A DNA stretch of 64,000 nucleotides, taken from the NCBI RefSeq assembly GCF_000701905.1, contig NZ_JNKC01000005.1, positions 62,001 to 126,000 on the forward strand, in the 5' to 3' direction. The stretch comes from Proteiniclasticum ruminis DSM 24773 (GTDB lineage: Bacteria > Bacillota > Clostridia > Clostridiales > Clostridiaceae). The position numbers and the translations under genes were made by a program. This document shows, in pieces, positions 32,284 to 40,471 of the stretch (within the stretch, counting starts at the first letter, position 1; each line of letters begins with the position of its first letter). A model generated the notes under the pieces. It saw nothing but the letters and a program-made list of their open reading frames with translations. It did not search any database and was not told the origin of the DNA.

Positions 32284-32321
32284 TGAAAAGACATTTGTAA
32301 AGGATTGCAGGTGTCTTTTTC
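32284..32321 (+). terminator. Possible terminator of pap
   Basis: AAAAGACATT pairs with the AGGTGTCTTTT region across a loop of about 12 bases, followed by a T-run and C. Confidence 0.55.
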
Positions 32322-32400
32322 TCATAAACTTATAGAAAGTAATGTAATAAATCATCATGAAAATGAAGTTCAATTTACGGATATGGGAATTTTGAGAAGG

Positions 32401-32423
32401 ATTGGCATATTTTTATTGCCAAT
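32401..32423 (+). promoter_or_regulatory. Inverted repeat overlapping the transporter promoter
   Basis: ATTGGCA (32401-32407) and TGCCAAT (32417-32423) are perfect inverted repeats separated by 9 bases. The right arm overlaps the -35 box, a position suited to a repressor operator. Confidence 0.45.
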
Positions 32424-32445
32424 GTTTTTCTATTGCACTTATAAT
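32416..32445 (+). promoter_or_regulatory. Promoter of the NSS transporter gene
   Basis: TTGCCA (32416-32421), 18-base spacer, TATAAT (32440-32445). The leader to the ATG is about 90 bases. Confidence 0.6.
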
Positions 32446-32542
32446 ATAACCTATAATTTTTAGAGAATGTGGCAAGGTTCTCAAATGGTGCAAATCCTGG
32501 AGAAAAAATCACAAACTCTGAAAATAAAAAGGGGGAATAATT

Positions 32543-33895
32543 ATGGAAAATAACAGAGGATCCTGGTCCTCACGATTCGGCTTCCTGATGGCTGCCGTTG
32601 GTTCTGCCGTTGGATTGGGAAATCTTTGGAAGTTCCCGTATCTTGCGGGAGAGAACGGTGGGGGCGCATTTGTGCTTGTGTACATCGGTCTTGTGGTGCT
32701 GCTAGGTTTTACGCTGATGCTGGCTGAAATGACCATTGGCCGACATGCGAACTCTGATGCTTATGGTTCCTACAACAAAATCAAAAAGGGTTGGGGATTT
32801 GTCGGTGGTATCGGTATTCTGTCCGGATTCCTTATTTTATCTTATTACTCTGTCGTTGGCGGCTGGGTGATGAAGTATATCGTAGCTTCCTTCACAGGCA
32901 CCGGTACAGATAAAGCTGCTTTCTTCGGGAATTTTATTTCTTCACCAGTTGAACCACTTGTTTATCATTTAATCTTTATGGGACTCACTGCAATTATTGT
33001 TATTCGTGGAATTTCAGGTGGTATTGAAAAGGCATCCAAATTCCTGATGCCTGCACTGTTTGCACTTCTTCTGGTTACCGTGATTCGTTCAGTAACACTG
33101 GACGGAGCTATGGAAGGAATCAAATACTTCGTGACACCAAACTTCAGTGAAATCACACTGAAAGTTGTCATCGCCGCACTAGGCCAGGTCTTTTTCTCTC
33201 TCTCTCTTGGCATGGGCATCATGGTCACCTATGGAAGCTATCTGAGAAAAGACGAGGACATGGAAAAAGACGCCTTCATCATTCCTTCTCTGGACTCTCT
33301 GGTGGCCATCCTTGCAGGATTCGCAATACTGCCTGCTGTATTTGCCTTAGGGTTTAAGCCAGGTGAAGGCCCTGGACTCATGTTCATCACGCTTCCAGCT
33401 GTATTTGAGAACATGCCTCTAGGTTCCATTTTCGGAGCACTCTTCTTTGTACTTGTATTCTTTGCAGCCTTATCTTCTTCCATCTCACTGATGGAAGTTA
33501 CGGTAGCTTTTGGTATTGATAAGCTCAAGTGGAGCAGAAAGACATCCGTAATCATATTCACCACCCTGATGTTTATCATCGGTATCGGTGCATCTTTATC
33601 CATGGGCGAATGGAGCGATTTCCTCATTCCTTGGATCGACGGAAAAAGCTATGGAATCTTTGATTTCCTGGATGTGCTTACATCTTATTATCTGCTTCCA
33701 TTGGGCGGACTCTTGGGGGCTCTCTTCATCGGATTTGTCTGGGGTGTGCCAAATGCAGTGAAAGAAATCAAGATAGGAAGCAAATTTGTCACAGAAAAAC
33801 TTTGGTCTATTCTGATTAAATTCGTTGTGCCAATTCTTGTGTTCCTTATTCTGTTATCCACCACAGGCCTACTGGATAAATTACTAGGACTGTAA
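32543..33895 (+). CDS. Sodium-dependent transporter of the NSS/SNF family
   Basis: A 450-residue inner-membrane symporter with 11 or so predicted helices. The N-terminal signature RFGFLMAAVGSAVGLGNLWKFPYLAGENGGGAF is split helix 1 with the Na+ and substrate sites, followed by TLMLAEMTIGRH (helix 2) and later FFSLSLGMGIMVTYGSYL (helix 6). Family members carry amino acids such as tyrosine, tryptophan or methionine; the substrate cannot be read. AGGGGG lies upstream of the ATG. It stands alone, between the polyphosphate phosphotransferase gene and the convergent ppx gene. Confidence 0.94.
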   Translation: MENNRGSWSSRFGFLMAAVGSAVGLGNLWKFPYLAGENGGGAFVLVYIGLVVLLGFTLMLAEMTIGRHANSDAYGSYNKIKKGWGFVGGIGILSGFLILSYYSVVGGWVMKYIVASFTGTGTDKAAFFGNFISSPVEPLVYHLIFMGLTAIIVIRGISGGIEKASKFLMPALFALLLVTVIRSVTLDGAMEGIKYFVTPNFSEITLKVVIAALGQVFFSLSLGMGIMVTYGSYLRKDEDMEKDAFIIPSLDSLVAILAGFAILPAVFALGFKPGEGPGLMFITLPAVFENMPLGSIFGALFFVLVFFAALSSSISLMEVTVAFGIDKLKWSRKTSVIIFTTLMFIIGIGASLSMGEWSDFLIPWIDGKSYGIFDFLDVLTSYYLLPLGGLLGALFIGFVWGVPNAVKEIKIGSKFVTEKLWSILIKFVVPILVFLILLSTTGLLDKLLGL

Positions 33896-33915
33896 GATTA
33901 GATCTATACCTCACA

Positions 33916-33947
33916 AAAAGCTCTGGCTGTTTCTAGCCAGAGCTTTT
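33916..33947. terminator. Bidirectional terminator between the NSS transporter and ppx genes
   Basis: AAAAGCTCTGGCT (33916-33928) pairs with AGCCAGAGCTTTT (33935-33947), a 13-bp perfect stem between convergent genes. Confidence 0.92.
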
Positions 33948-33963
33948 CATTACAACAATATGA

Positions 33964-35463
33964 TTATCCACGGTGTTGGAACTGTACTTTTAAGTGTCTT
34001 TTATAAAGATATCTGAACTTCGTCAGATAAGGTTTCAGCTCTTCTTCTTTAAAAATCGGGTCCTCTTTGGTATGGACTTCAATGACAAGCGCATCCTCTG
34101 TGACTTCCACTTTCTTCACCTGTGCCTCTTTCGAGATACCGAAGTTGATGGCTTCTGCAATCTTAATGAGAATACCAAGCATTTCTATGGTCCTCATATC
34201 CCTCTGGGAAAGGATCTTCTTGTTGAAGAACTCCTTCAGAAGATCATTGGCTGAAAATACAGAGGCGCAGGAGGCCGCCATAAGAATCTGTTTCTGACTG
34301 AGTCCATTGATGGGGGCATTAAGGATACTGTAGAATGTATTCCGGTCCCGTTGGAAGTAATTGATGCTGGTGCCCAGGTCATATAAATAGGTGGCCGTTT
34401 TCAGCACTTTTCCATTGCCCAGAAGGTAGGGGTATTTTTTGGTCAGTGCTCCATAAAGGGGACTGACGATCTTGAAGAGATCTTTCCCTTCATAACCAGG
34501 ATACATATGATTCTCAATGATGTTGTCCAGAGAAAACTCCAGCACATCACGAACCCGTTTATTTCTGCCAAGGATGTGTTCAAAAAGCAAGCCATCCCGG
34601 ATACCAGCATTGGACACAAAGATCTTTTTGGCATTCTGAACCTGCATAAGCACATTTAGAGTAGCCAAAGAGCCGATGAAGATATCCTCCCGGTCTTTAC
34701 TGAGTCCATAGACTCTCTTGACTTTCCCGCTCAGATATCCTCTGATGAGCTCATAAATTTCCTCCACATCTTTCTGCTCCATGCTGTAGTTGTGGGAAAT
34801 AAACATGGCATTGTCTTTTCTGAACCTGTCGATTTTTCCAAGGGTTCTGATGGACCCCCCAATCCCCACAATGGGGTATCCCTTGGCATTCTTCAGCCAG
34901 GGCACATCACGGAACGTATCCTTCAGGTACTGATGAAGCTGATTCTCAGCTTTTGGATTCCGTTTGAGGTCAAACAGTTCTGTCAGCACAATACTTCCAA
35001 AGGGAATGGAAATGGACTCCTGAAGTCTGTTGTCATGAATCAGCGCAATCTCTGTGCTGCTGCCGCCAATATCCACCATGAGGCATCGGTCCAGATCCAA
35101 AGTGTTCACTGTGGCATAATAATCATAAAAAGCTTCTTCCTCACCTGAAAGAATCCGGATGTCTTTTCCCAGGGCGATTTTTGCTTTTCCCAGAAATTCC
35201 TCCTTGTTGCTGGCCTTTCTAATGGCCTCTGTTGCCACCGCAATGACTTCAGTCACATTTTTGGAGTCCATATAGGACTTGAAATGTTTGAGGACACGGA
35301 TTCCATAATCGATGCGGTGCGGGTGAAGATGATTCTCCACCATATTCTGACCTAGTCTTGCTGAGTGCCGGACCTGCCCCACCACTGTGTAGCTGGTTTT
35401 CTGCACATCATAGACGACCAGTCTCATGGAGTTAGAGCCTATGTCGATGATACCAATTCTCAT
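33964..35463 (-). CDS. ppx: Exopolyphosphatase of the Ppx/GppA family
   Basis: Removes terminal phosphate from polyphosphate and may hydrolyse pppGpp. The 499 residues begin MRIGIIDIGSNSMRLVVYDV (actin-like phosphate 1 motif) and contain AVATEAIRKASN, GEEEAFYDYY and the phosphate 2 motif LMVDIGGSSTEIAL. An HD-like helical C-terminal domain (from about 310) follows, as in longer Ppx proteins. The ATG at 35463 has GGAGG upstream; the longer frame to 35478 overlaps that site. The divergent neighbour is ppk1, so synthesis and breakdown enzymes share an intergenic region of about 230 bases. Confidence 0.94.
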   Translation of the reverse strand: MRIGIIDIGSNSMRLVVYDVQKTSYTVVGQVRHSARLGQNMVENHLHPHRIDYGIRVLKHFKSYMDSKNVTEVIAVATEAIRKASNKEEFLGKAKIALGKDIRILSGEEEAFYDYYATVNTLDLDRCLMVDIGGSSTEIALIHDNRLQESISIPFGSIVLTELFDLKRNPKAENQLHQYLKDTFRDVPWLKNAKGYPIVGIGGSIRTLGKIDRFRKDNAMFISHNYSMEQKDVEEIYELIRGYLSGKVKRVYGLSKDREDIFIGSLATLNVLMQVQNAKKIFVSNAGIRDGLLFEHILGRNKRVRDVLEFSLDNIIENHMYPGYEGKDLFKIVSPLYGALTKKYPYLLGNGKVLKTATYLYDLGTSINYFQRDRNTFYSILNAPINGLSQKQILMAASCASVFSANDLLKEFFNKKILSQRDMRTIEMLGILIKIAEAINFGISKEAQVKKVEVTEDALVIEVHTKEDPIFKEEELKPYLTKFRYLYKRHLKVQFQHRG

Positions 35464-35692
35464 AGCTCCTCCTTTCAATAGTTCCTTATTTTATATTATT
35501 ATATCAGGGTTTCTTTATCTTTCCTAACACTCTGTCAGGCGGGTGCTTTATATAGCGTGTATCCTCAACAAAAACTGAAGCCGAATACGGCAAAGATGTA
35601 AATTCTTATGAACTTATCGCAATTTTTGTATAATTCAAAGTGTGAAATGGATATAATAGAACTAAACAAATGAACGATAGGAGGAGGATTCG

Positions 35693-37801
35693 ATGGATTC
35701 ATATTTATCATCACCCCAAGATTTCATCAACAGAGAACTTAGTTTTCTGGAGTTCAACCACCGTGTTCTGGAAGAGGTGAAGGATCAGAGCAATCCTCTT
35801 TTCGAACGGTTGAAATTTGCTGCCATTGTTATTTCAAATCTGGATGAGTTCTATATGATCCGGTACGGGACTCTATCGGATCAGATACACGCAAAGATTT
35901 ACAAAAGGGATTCTTCCGGCATGACGCCAAAAGAACAGACCACCGCCATCAACAATCGGACAAGAATCCTCCTGGATGATCTGTATCATCTGGTCAACGG
36001 AAAAATCAAAAAGGATCTGAAGAATATCGGTATTGAGTTTCTAGACCACAAGAGCCTTACAGAGGAGCAGCTCTCCTATGTGGATTCCATCTACGAGCAC
36101 AGCATCTATCCGGTACTGACTCCAATGGTGGTGGATTCGTCCAGGCCTTTTCCTCTGATCACCTCAGAAACGCTCAATATTGCAGTTCTTCTGGAAGATA
36201 AAGCTTCCCTCGAAAAACATCATATCGGAACCATCCAAGTGCCAAATGTGCTGGATCGGTTCTACTATATTCCGGGATCTTCAGACACAGAAAAGCAGTA
36301 TATCCTGCTGGAGGACATTTTGAAGCTGAAACTAAAAGATCTTTTCAACGCGTTCGATATCCTTGGCTATTCCTGTTACAGAATCAGCCGTAATGCCGAT
36401 CTGGAATATAACGAGGAAGAAGCTGATGATCTTCTGGAAGTGATCAAAGAAACCATTAAGCTGAGAAAATGGGGGAATGTCATCAAACTGGAAGTGGAAA
36501 AGCACATCTCTTCCGAACTTCTGGAGTATTTAATGGATGAATTCGAGTTGACGAAGGAAAACGTATTTCAGATTGACGGACCTCTGGACCTTCGTTTTCT
36601 TCATAAAGTCAGCAAACTCCAAGTGGATGAGTCTTTGAAATTTAAAGAAATCATTCCGCTGCCTGTTCCAGAACTTCTTTCCCATGACGATCTGTTTCAG
36701 TCCATTACCCATAAAGATGCGCTGCTTCACCATCCCTACGACAGTTTCTCCACCATTGTGAAACTGGTGAAACAGGCCGCTACAGACCCGGATGTGCTCG
36801 CCATAAAGCAGACGCTTTACCGTGTTTCCGGAAACAGCCCCATCGTAAAAGCTTTGGCTGAAGCTGCAGAGAACGGAAAACAGGTGACTGTTCTGGTAGA
36901 ACTGAAAGCTCGATTTGATGAGGAAAACAACATCAACTGGGCACTGCGGCTTGAAAAAGCGGGCTGTCATGTCATCTATGGTGTCACGGGTCTGAAAACC
37001 CACTGTAAGGCACTGCTCATCATACGGCGGGAAAACAGCGAAATAAAGCGGTATTTTCATGTGGGCACCGGAAATTACAATGACATCACCGCCAAGCTTT
37101 ATACAGATGTGTCCCTGGTCAGCTGCAATGGAGATCTTGCAGAAGACATCTCTGATCTTTTCAACAGACTTTCCGGACATTATAAGTATGGCAAGATGCG
37201 GCAGGCGATACTGGCTCCGGAAGATATGCGAAATCATTTTACACAGCTCATCGAACAGGAGAGAAAAGCAGCAAAGGAAGGGCACAAGGCTTATATCATC
37301 GCTAAAATGAATTCTCTGGTGGACAAAGACATCATAGAAAAGCTCTACGCAGCATCCAAAGATGGAGTAGAAATTGATCTCATCATCCGCGGCATCTGCT
37401 GTCTGCGTCCTGGCATAAAAGGGCTCAGCGAGAACATCAGGGTCCGTTCCATCGTTGGAAGATTTTTGGAGCATTCCCGTATCTTCTATTTCTATAACAG
37501 GGGAAATGAGGAGTTTTACATCTCCAGCGCGGACTGGATGGAAAGAAACCTGAACAAACGTATAGAACTGATGATTCCAGTGACCAACGCTGAAGCAAAG
37601 CATAAGCTGAAAACCATCCTTGATCTGAACTTAAAAGATACAGCAAAAGCACGTATTCTCACCTCCACGGGCGAATACAAAAGAATCCAGACCAAAGATG
37701 CACCCTATAACTGTCAGGAGGATTTCATTCTACGGACAGAGAAAAAATTCAACAAATACAGAAAAAGACTGGCAAAACTTCAAAGAGAAGGGCGCCTATA
37801 A
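35693..37801 (+). CDS. ppk1: Polyphosphate kinase 1
   Basis: Reversibly polymerises the gamma-phosphate of ATP into polyphosphate. The 702 residues contain the N domain (NRELSFLEFNHRVLEEV at the start), head domain, and two phospholipase D-like C domains. RYFHVGTGNYND carries the autophosphorylated His, and HSRIFYFYNRG carries the second active-site His. AGGAGGAGG is upstream of the ATG. It is followed 14 bases later by the repeat protein gene, so the two are cotranscribed, and it is divergent from ppx. Confidence 0.96.
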   Translation: MDSYLSSPQDFINRELSFLEFNHRVLEEVKDQSNPLFERLKFAAIVISNLDEFYMIRYGTLSDQIHAKIYKRDSSGMTPKEQTTAINNRTRILLDDLYHLVNGKIKKDLKNIGIEFLDHKSLTEEQLSYVDSIYEHSIYPVLTPMVVDSSRPFPLITSETLNIAVLLEDKASLEKHHIGTIQVPNVLDRFYYIPGSSDTEKQYILLEDILKLKLKDLFNAFDILGYSCYRISRNADLEYNEEEADDLLEVIKETIKLRKWGNVIKLEVEKHISSELLEYLMDEFELTKENVFQIDGPLDLRFLHKVSKLQVDESLKFKEIIPLPVPELLSHDDLFQSITHKDALLHHPYDSFSTIVKLVKQAATDPDVLAIKQTLYRVSGNSPIVKALAEAAENGKQVTVLVELKARFDEENNINWALRLEKAGCHVIYGVTGLKTHCKALLIIRRENSEIKRYFHVGTGNYNDITAKLYTDVSLVSCNGDLAEDISDLFNRLSGHYKYGKMRQAILAPEDMRNHFTQLIEQERKAAKEGHKAYIIAKMNSLVDKDIIEKLYAASKDGVEIDLIIRGICCLRPGIKGLSENIRVRSIVGRFLEHSRIFYFYNRGNEEFYISSADWMERNLNKRIELMIPVTNAEAKHKLKTILDLNLKDTAKARILTSTGEYKRIQTKDAPYNCQEDFILRTEKKFNKYRKRLAKLQREGRL

Positions 37802-37815
37802 AGGAGAGAAGCAAA

Positions 37816-38481
37816 ATGAAAATCAAACTGAACTCATCAAATCCTAGACACGTGGACATTGTAAAAGCACTGGTGGAGGAGTTTCCGGAAATCTCCTTGC
37901 TCTCAAAGGACCGGAAGTGGGGAAGCGAACAACCTTCTTTCAAATATAAAGACCAGCTGTATGAGTTTAAAACCATCGATGAACTCATCCATCAGGTGAA
38001 TAAAATCTTAGGGCTGAAAAATAAGGATTATCATAAGAAAGGCAAAAAAGTCACTGAAGTTGTTCCAGTGGAAGAAGAACTGCTTCTTGAAATCCCCATC
38101 GAAAAGTATAATCTGAACGATCTCAATATAAAATTACGGCTTGGCAGCCACGGGGAGAAGAGCAGCACCTATGAAGCTGAAACCCAGACACTCCACTATG
38201 AAGTGGAAGAAACCTTAGATGAAGATCTGGATGATCTTTCCATGGAAGAGCCTGAAATTTCCATGACTTCCATCAATAATGACATTATCCTCGATATTCC
38301 TGCAGAGAAGTTCACGCTCCAAGACTTGAAGCTCAATATCAAATTCACACAGTATGGAGAACCCGTATCCTCCTATGAAGTGAAAAAAGAAGAACAGAAA
38401 GAAGAAACGGACCAGACAGAGTCAGAACCCGCTGACCTTTCTAAGGAAGTAGGTCCTTTCAGCGCAGAGGAAGAGAAGTAA
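37816..38481 (+). CDS. Unknown protein with internal duplication, in operon with ppk1
   Basis: Not recognised. A 221-residue soluble acidic protein. The N-terminal 70 residues look globular (SSNPRHVDIVKALVEEF, RKWGSEQPSFKYKDQLYEF). A 32-residue unit occurs twice without gaps: residues 89-120, which begin LLLEIPIEKYNLNDL, and 157-188, which begin IILDIPAEKFTLQDL. Thirteen of 32 positions are identical. Acidic linkers separate them and the tail (from 190) is Glu-rich. The strand-turn pattern suggests a small beta module. AAAGGAG precedes the ATG, 14 bases after ppk1. A role in polyphosphate handling is inferred from position only. Confidence 0.8.
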   Translation: MKIKLNSSNPRHVDIVKALVEEFPEISLLSKDRKWGSEQPSFKYKDQLYEFKTIDELIHQVNKILGLKNKDYHKKGKKVTEVVPVEEELLLEIPIEKYNLNDLNIKLRLGSHGEKSSTYEAETQTLHYEVEETLDEDLDDLSMEEPEISMTSINNDIILDIPAEKFTLQDLKLNIKFTQYGEPVSSYEVKKEEQKEETDQTESEPADLSKEVGPFSAEEEK

Positions 38482-38487
38482 CCAAAA

Positions 38488-38533
38488 AACCTGATGACCT
38501 GTTGCTTGAAGCAGCTCGGTCATCAGGTTTTTT
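38488..38533. terminator. Bidirectional terminator after the ppk1 operon
   Basis: AACCTGATGACC pairs with GGTCATCAGGTT across a loop of 18 bases, followed by a T-run. The end of the convergent GDPD gene (38523) lies inside it. Confidence 0.88.
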
Positions 38534-39257
38534 TTATTTTTTCTATCACTTTTTTCAATCTGTCCGGTCTGTCCGTGATGATGCCATACAAATTGGGCAT
38601 GCGGAGAAGATAACGCATGAATATAGAATAGTTTACTGTCCACGGGGATATTCTAACCTCAAGTTTCATCAGTTTGGCTACATTCCAAGGCCAGAGACTG
38701 GTGAATTTTGGATGTACAAATTCCATTTGAGTTTGCTCCATCCAGGAAAGGTCTTCTTCTTTTTTCAATTTTGTAATATAAGCACAGGGAATAAGTGGTG
38801 CAATCTCCTTTATTTTCATTAGGCTCTCTTTCTTGAATGAAGAAACGATCACCCGATGTTCCAGTTTGTATTTTCTTATCAGCACAACAAGCTTTTCCTC
38901 CATCCCTTCATGGGGGCGCAGATTATTTTTCAGCTCGATGACTGTCATGATCTCCCGGTCCTGAACCCAATTAAAATAGGCTTCCAGGGAAAGGATCGGT
39001 GCATAAACATTTCTTTTCAATCGCCTTTTCCTGACTTTATACTGTTCAAGATCAATCCAGTTGTGATCCAGTAAAAAACCTTCAGTCTGAATAAGGCGTG
39101 TAAAAGTATCATCATGGAACAGAACCAGTATTCCGTCTTTTGTGAGCTGAACATCCAGTTCAATGGCATCAGAAGATGCTTCTACTGCTTTTTCAAAAGC
39201 AAGCAGAGTGTTCTCAGGATATTTTCCGCTGAATCCTCTATGGGCAATGATCTTCAT
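38523..39257 (-). CDS. Glycerophosphodiester phosphodiesterase (GDPD/UgpQ family)
   Basis: Hydrolyses glycerophosphodiesters to glycerol 3-phosphate and an alcohol. The 244 residues begin MKIIAHRGFSGKYPENTLLA with catalytic His, followed by DAIELDVQLTKDGILVLFHD (metal-binding Glu and Asp, second catalytic His), the full GDPD signature of a TIM barrel. There is no signal peptide, so it is cytoplasmic. CGGAGG is 8 bases before the ATG at 39257. A link to the phosphate-related neighbours (ppk1, ppx) is plausible. Confidence 0.93.
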   Translation of the reverse strand: MKIIAHRGFSGKYPENTLLAFEKAVEASSDAIELDVQLTKDGILVLFHDDTFTRLIQTEGFLLDHNWIDLEQYKVRKRRLKRNVYAPILSLEAYFNWVQDREIMTVIELKNNLRPHEGMEEKLVVLIRKYKLEHRVIVSSFKKESLMKIKEIAPLIPCAYITKLKKEEDLSWMEQTQMEFVHPKFTSLWPWNVAKLMKLEVRISPWTVNYSIFMRYLLRMPNLYGIITDRPDRLKKVIEKIKKT

Positions 39258-39345
39258 TTTGATTTCCTCCGTTGAATTCATTATTGCAATTATAACATAA
39301 GGTGCCCATCGGAAAACAGAACATCTATTCTACACACCGCAAACA

Positions 39346-39354
39346 TGCTATACT
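39346..39354 (+). promoter_or_regulatory. Extended -10 upstream of yhaO
   Basis: TGCTATACT at 39346-39354, about 29 bases before the yhaO ATG. Confidence 0.5.
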
Positions 39355-39382
39355 AAAGAGAACTAGAGTTCGAGGTGATACG

Positions 39383-40471
39383 ATGAAAACAGTAAAAATA
39401 GTACAAAGTGGAGATTTTCATCTGGATTCCCCACTGACCCTTCACAACATAAATTTCAGATCCCAGCGGAAAGAAGAACTTTTGAACACCGTAGAAAGAA
39501 TCGTTTCACTGGCTGTGAAAGAGAAAGCGGATTTGATTCTGCTGACAGGGGATCTATTCGATTCCATGAGAGTGTCCAGAAAAACGCTTCTATATCTCCA
39601 GAAAGAGTTTATGCGATTTCCAGGCAGAATTTTCATTGCTCCGGGAAATCACGACCCCTATACACCAGAGAGCCCCTACGCCACTTTTTCTTTTCCAGAA
39701 CATGTGCACATCTTTTCCTCTTATGAAGAAGTATATCTAGAAGAACTGGATTGTGTTGTCTGTGGTGCTGGATTCCAATCGGGGTATGTCAAAGAAAGTC
39801 TATTTGAAAACAGAAGCTGCTCCACTCCGGCGGAGATCCGAATCCTTCTCATGCACGGCGACGTTACAGAAGGAGCTTCTTTATATAATCCTGTGTCCTG
39901 TGAGAACATCCGCCAGAGCGGATTCAGTTACATCGCTTTGGGACATAGACATTCCTTCTCCGGAATCTTGTCAGAAGGCAGCACGCAGTATGCATATGCT
40001 GGGATACCCGAGGGCAGGGGATTTGATGAGACAGGAGAGAAAGGTGTTCTTGTAGGATCCATTTACAGCAACGGCAGCGCACTTCAGTTTAAACCGCTGA
40101 GCAGGAGAACCTACGAAATCCTTGAAGTAGACATCTCATCTCTTTTGACTACCCAAGAAATCTTCAGTAAAATCCGTTCTAGTCTTCGAAATGAAACCAG
40201 TATTTACAGAATACTGCTCTGCGGACAAGTATCGCCCTATCTTTCCATCGATTTTGCGCATCTTTCGCTAATGCTCTATGAGAAGCTGCCCGATTTTGAG
40301 CTTAGAGATGAAACGACCCTTGCTGGAGATACTCTCTCTTTTCCACCACACTCCCTACGTGGGATTTTCATGGAACTCCTAAGTGAAAAGCGTGAATCGT
40401 CCGATAAAGAATTCTGGAACGAAGTGGAGAAGACAGGACTTGCTGCGCTCTTGCCCGGAGGAATGAAATGA
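39383..40471 (+). CDS. yhaO: YhaO-type DNA exonuclease (Mre11/SbcD-like phosphoesterase)
   Basis: A 362-residue metallophosphoesterase. Conserved blocks: SGDFHLDSPL (D-x-H), LTGDLFDS (GDxxD), APGNHDPY (GNHD), LMHGDV, YIALGHRHSF (GHxH). The short C-terminal cap and pairing with the long ATPase gene that follows are those of the YhaO/YhaN pair, a distant relative of SbcD/SbcC (Mre11/Rad50). The ATG at 39383 has GAGGTG 5 bases upstream. Its stop overlaps the start of yhaN as ATGA. Confidence 0.88.
   Translation: MKTVKIVQSGDFHLDSPLTLHNINFRSQRKEELLNTVERIVSLAVKEKADLILLTGDLFDSMRVSRKTLLYLQKEFMRFPGRIFIAPGNHDPYTPESPYATFSFPEHVHIFSSYEEVYLEELDCVVCGAGFQSGYVKESLFENRSCSTPAEIRILLMHGDVTEGASLYNPVSCENIRQSGFSYIALGHRHSFSGILSEGSTQYAYAGIPEGRGFDETGEKGVLVGSIYSNGSALQFKPLSRRTYEILEVDISSLLTTQEIFSKIRSSLRNETSIYRILLCGQVSPYLSIDFAHLSLMLYEKLPDFELRDETTLAGDTLSFPPHSLRGIFMELLSEKRESSDKEFWNEVEKTGLAALLPGGMK

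Larger units (their letters stand above)
32216..32542. other. Intergenic stretch between pap and the NSS transporter gene
   Basis: No gene. It holds a hairpin AAAAGACA/TGTCTTTT (32284-32320) that can terminate pap, then an inverted repeat and a promoter for the transporter gene. The rest is AT-rich leader. No known riboswitch motif was recognised. Confidence 0.6.

Noticed and set aside
32216-32542. A riboswitch in front of the NSS transporter gene
   Set aside because: I looked for glycine, lysine and other amino-acid aptamer motifs and saw none of the conserved cores.
36530-37603. A 357-codon open frame on the minus strand inside ppk1
   Set aside because: It is antisense to a fully conserved ppk1, Cys/His/Phe-rich in the manner of shadow frames, and has no ribosome site or family motif.
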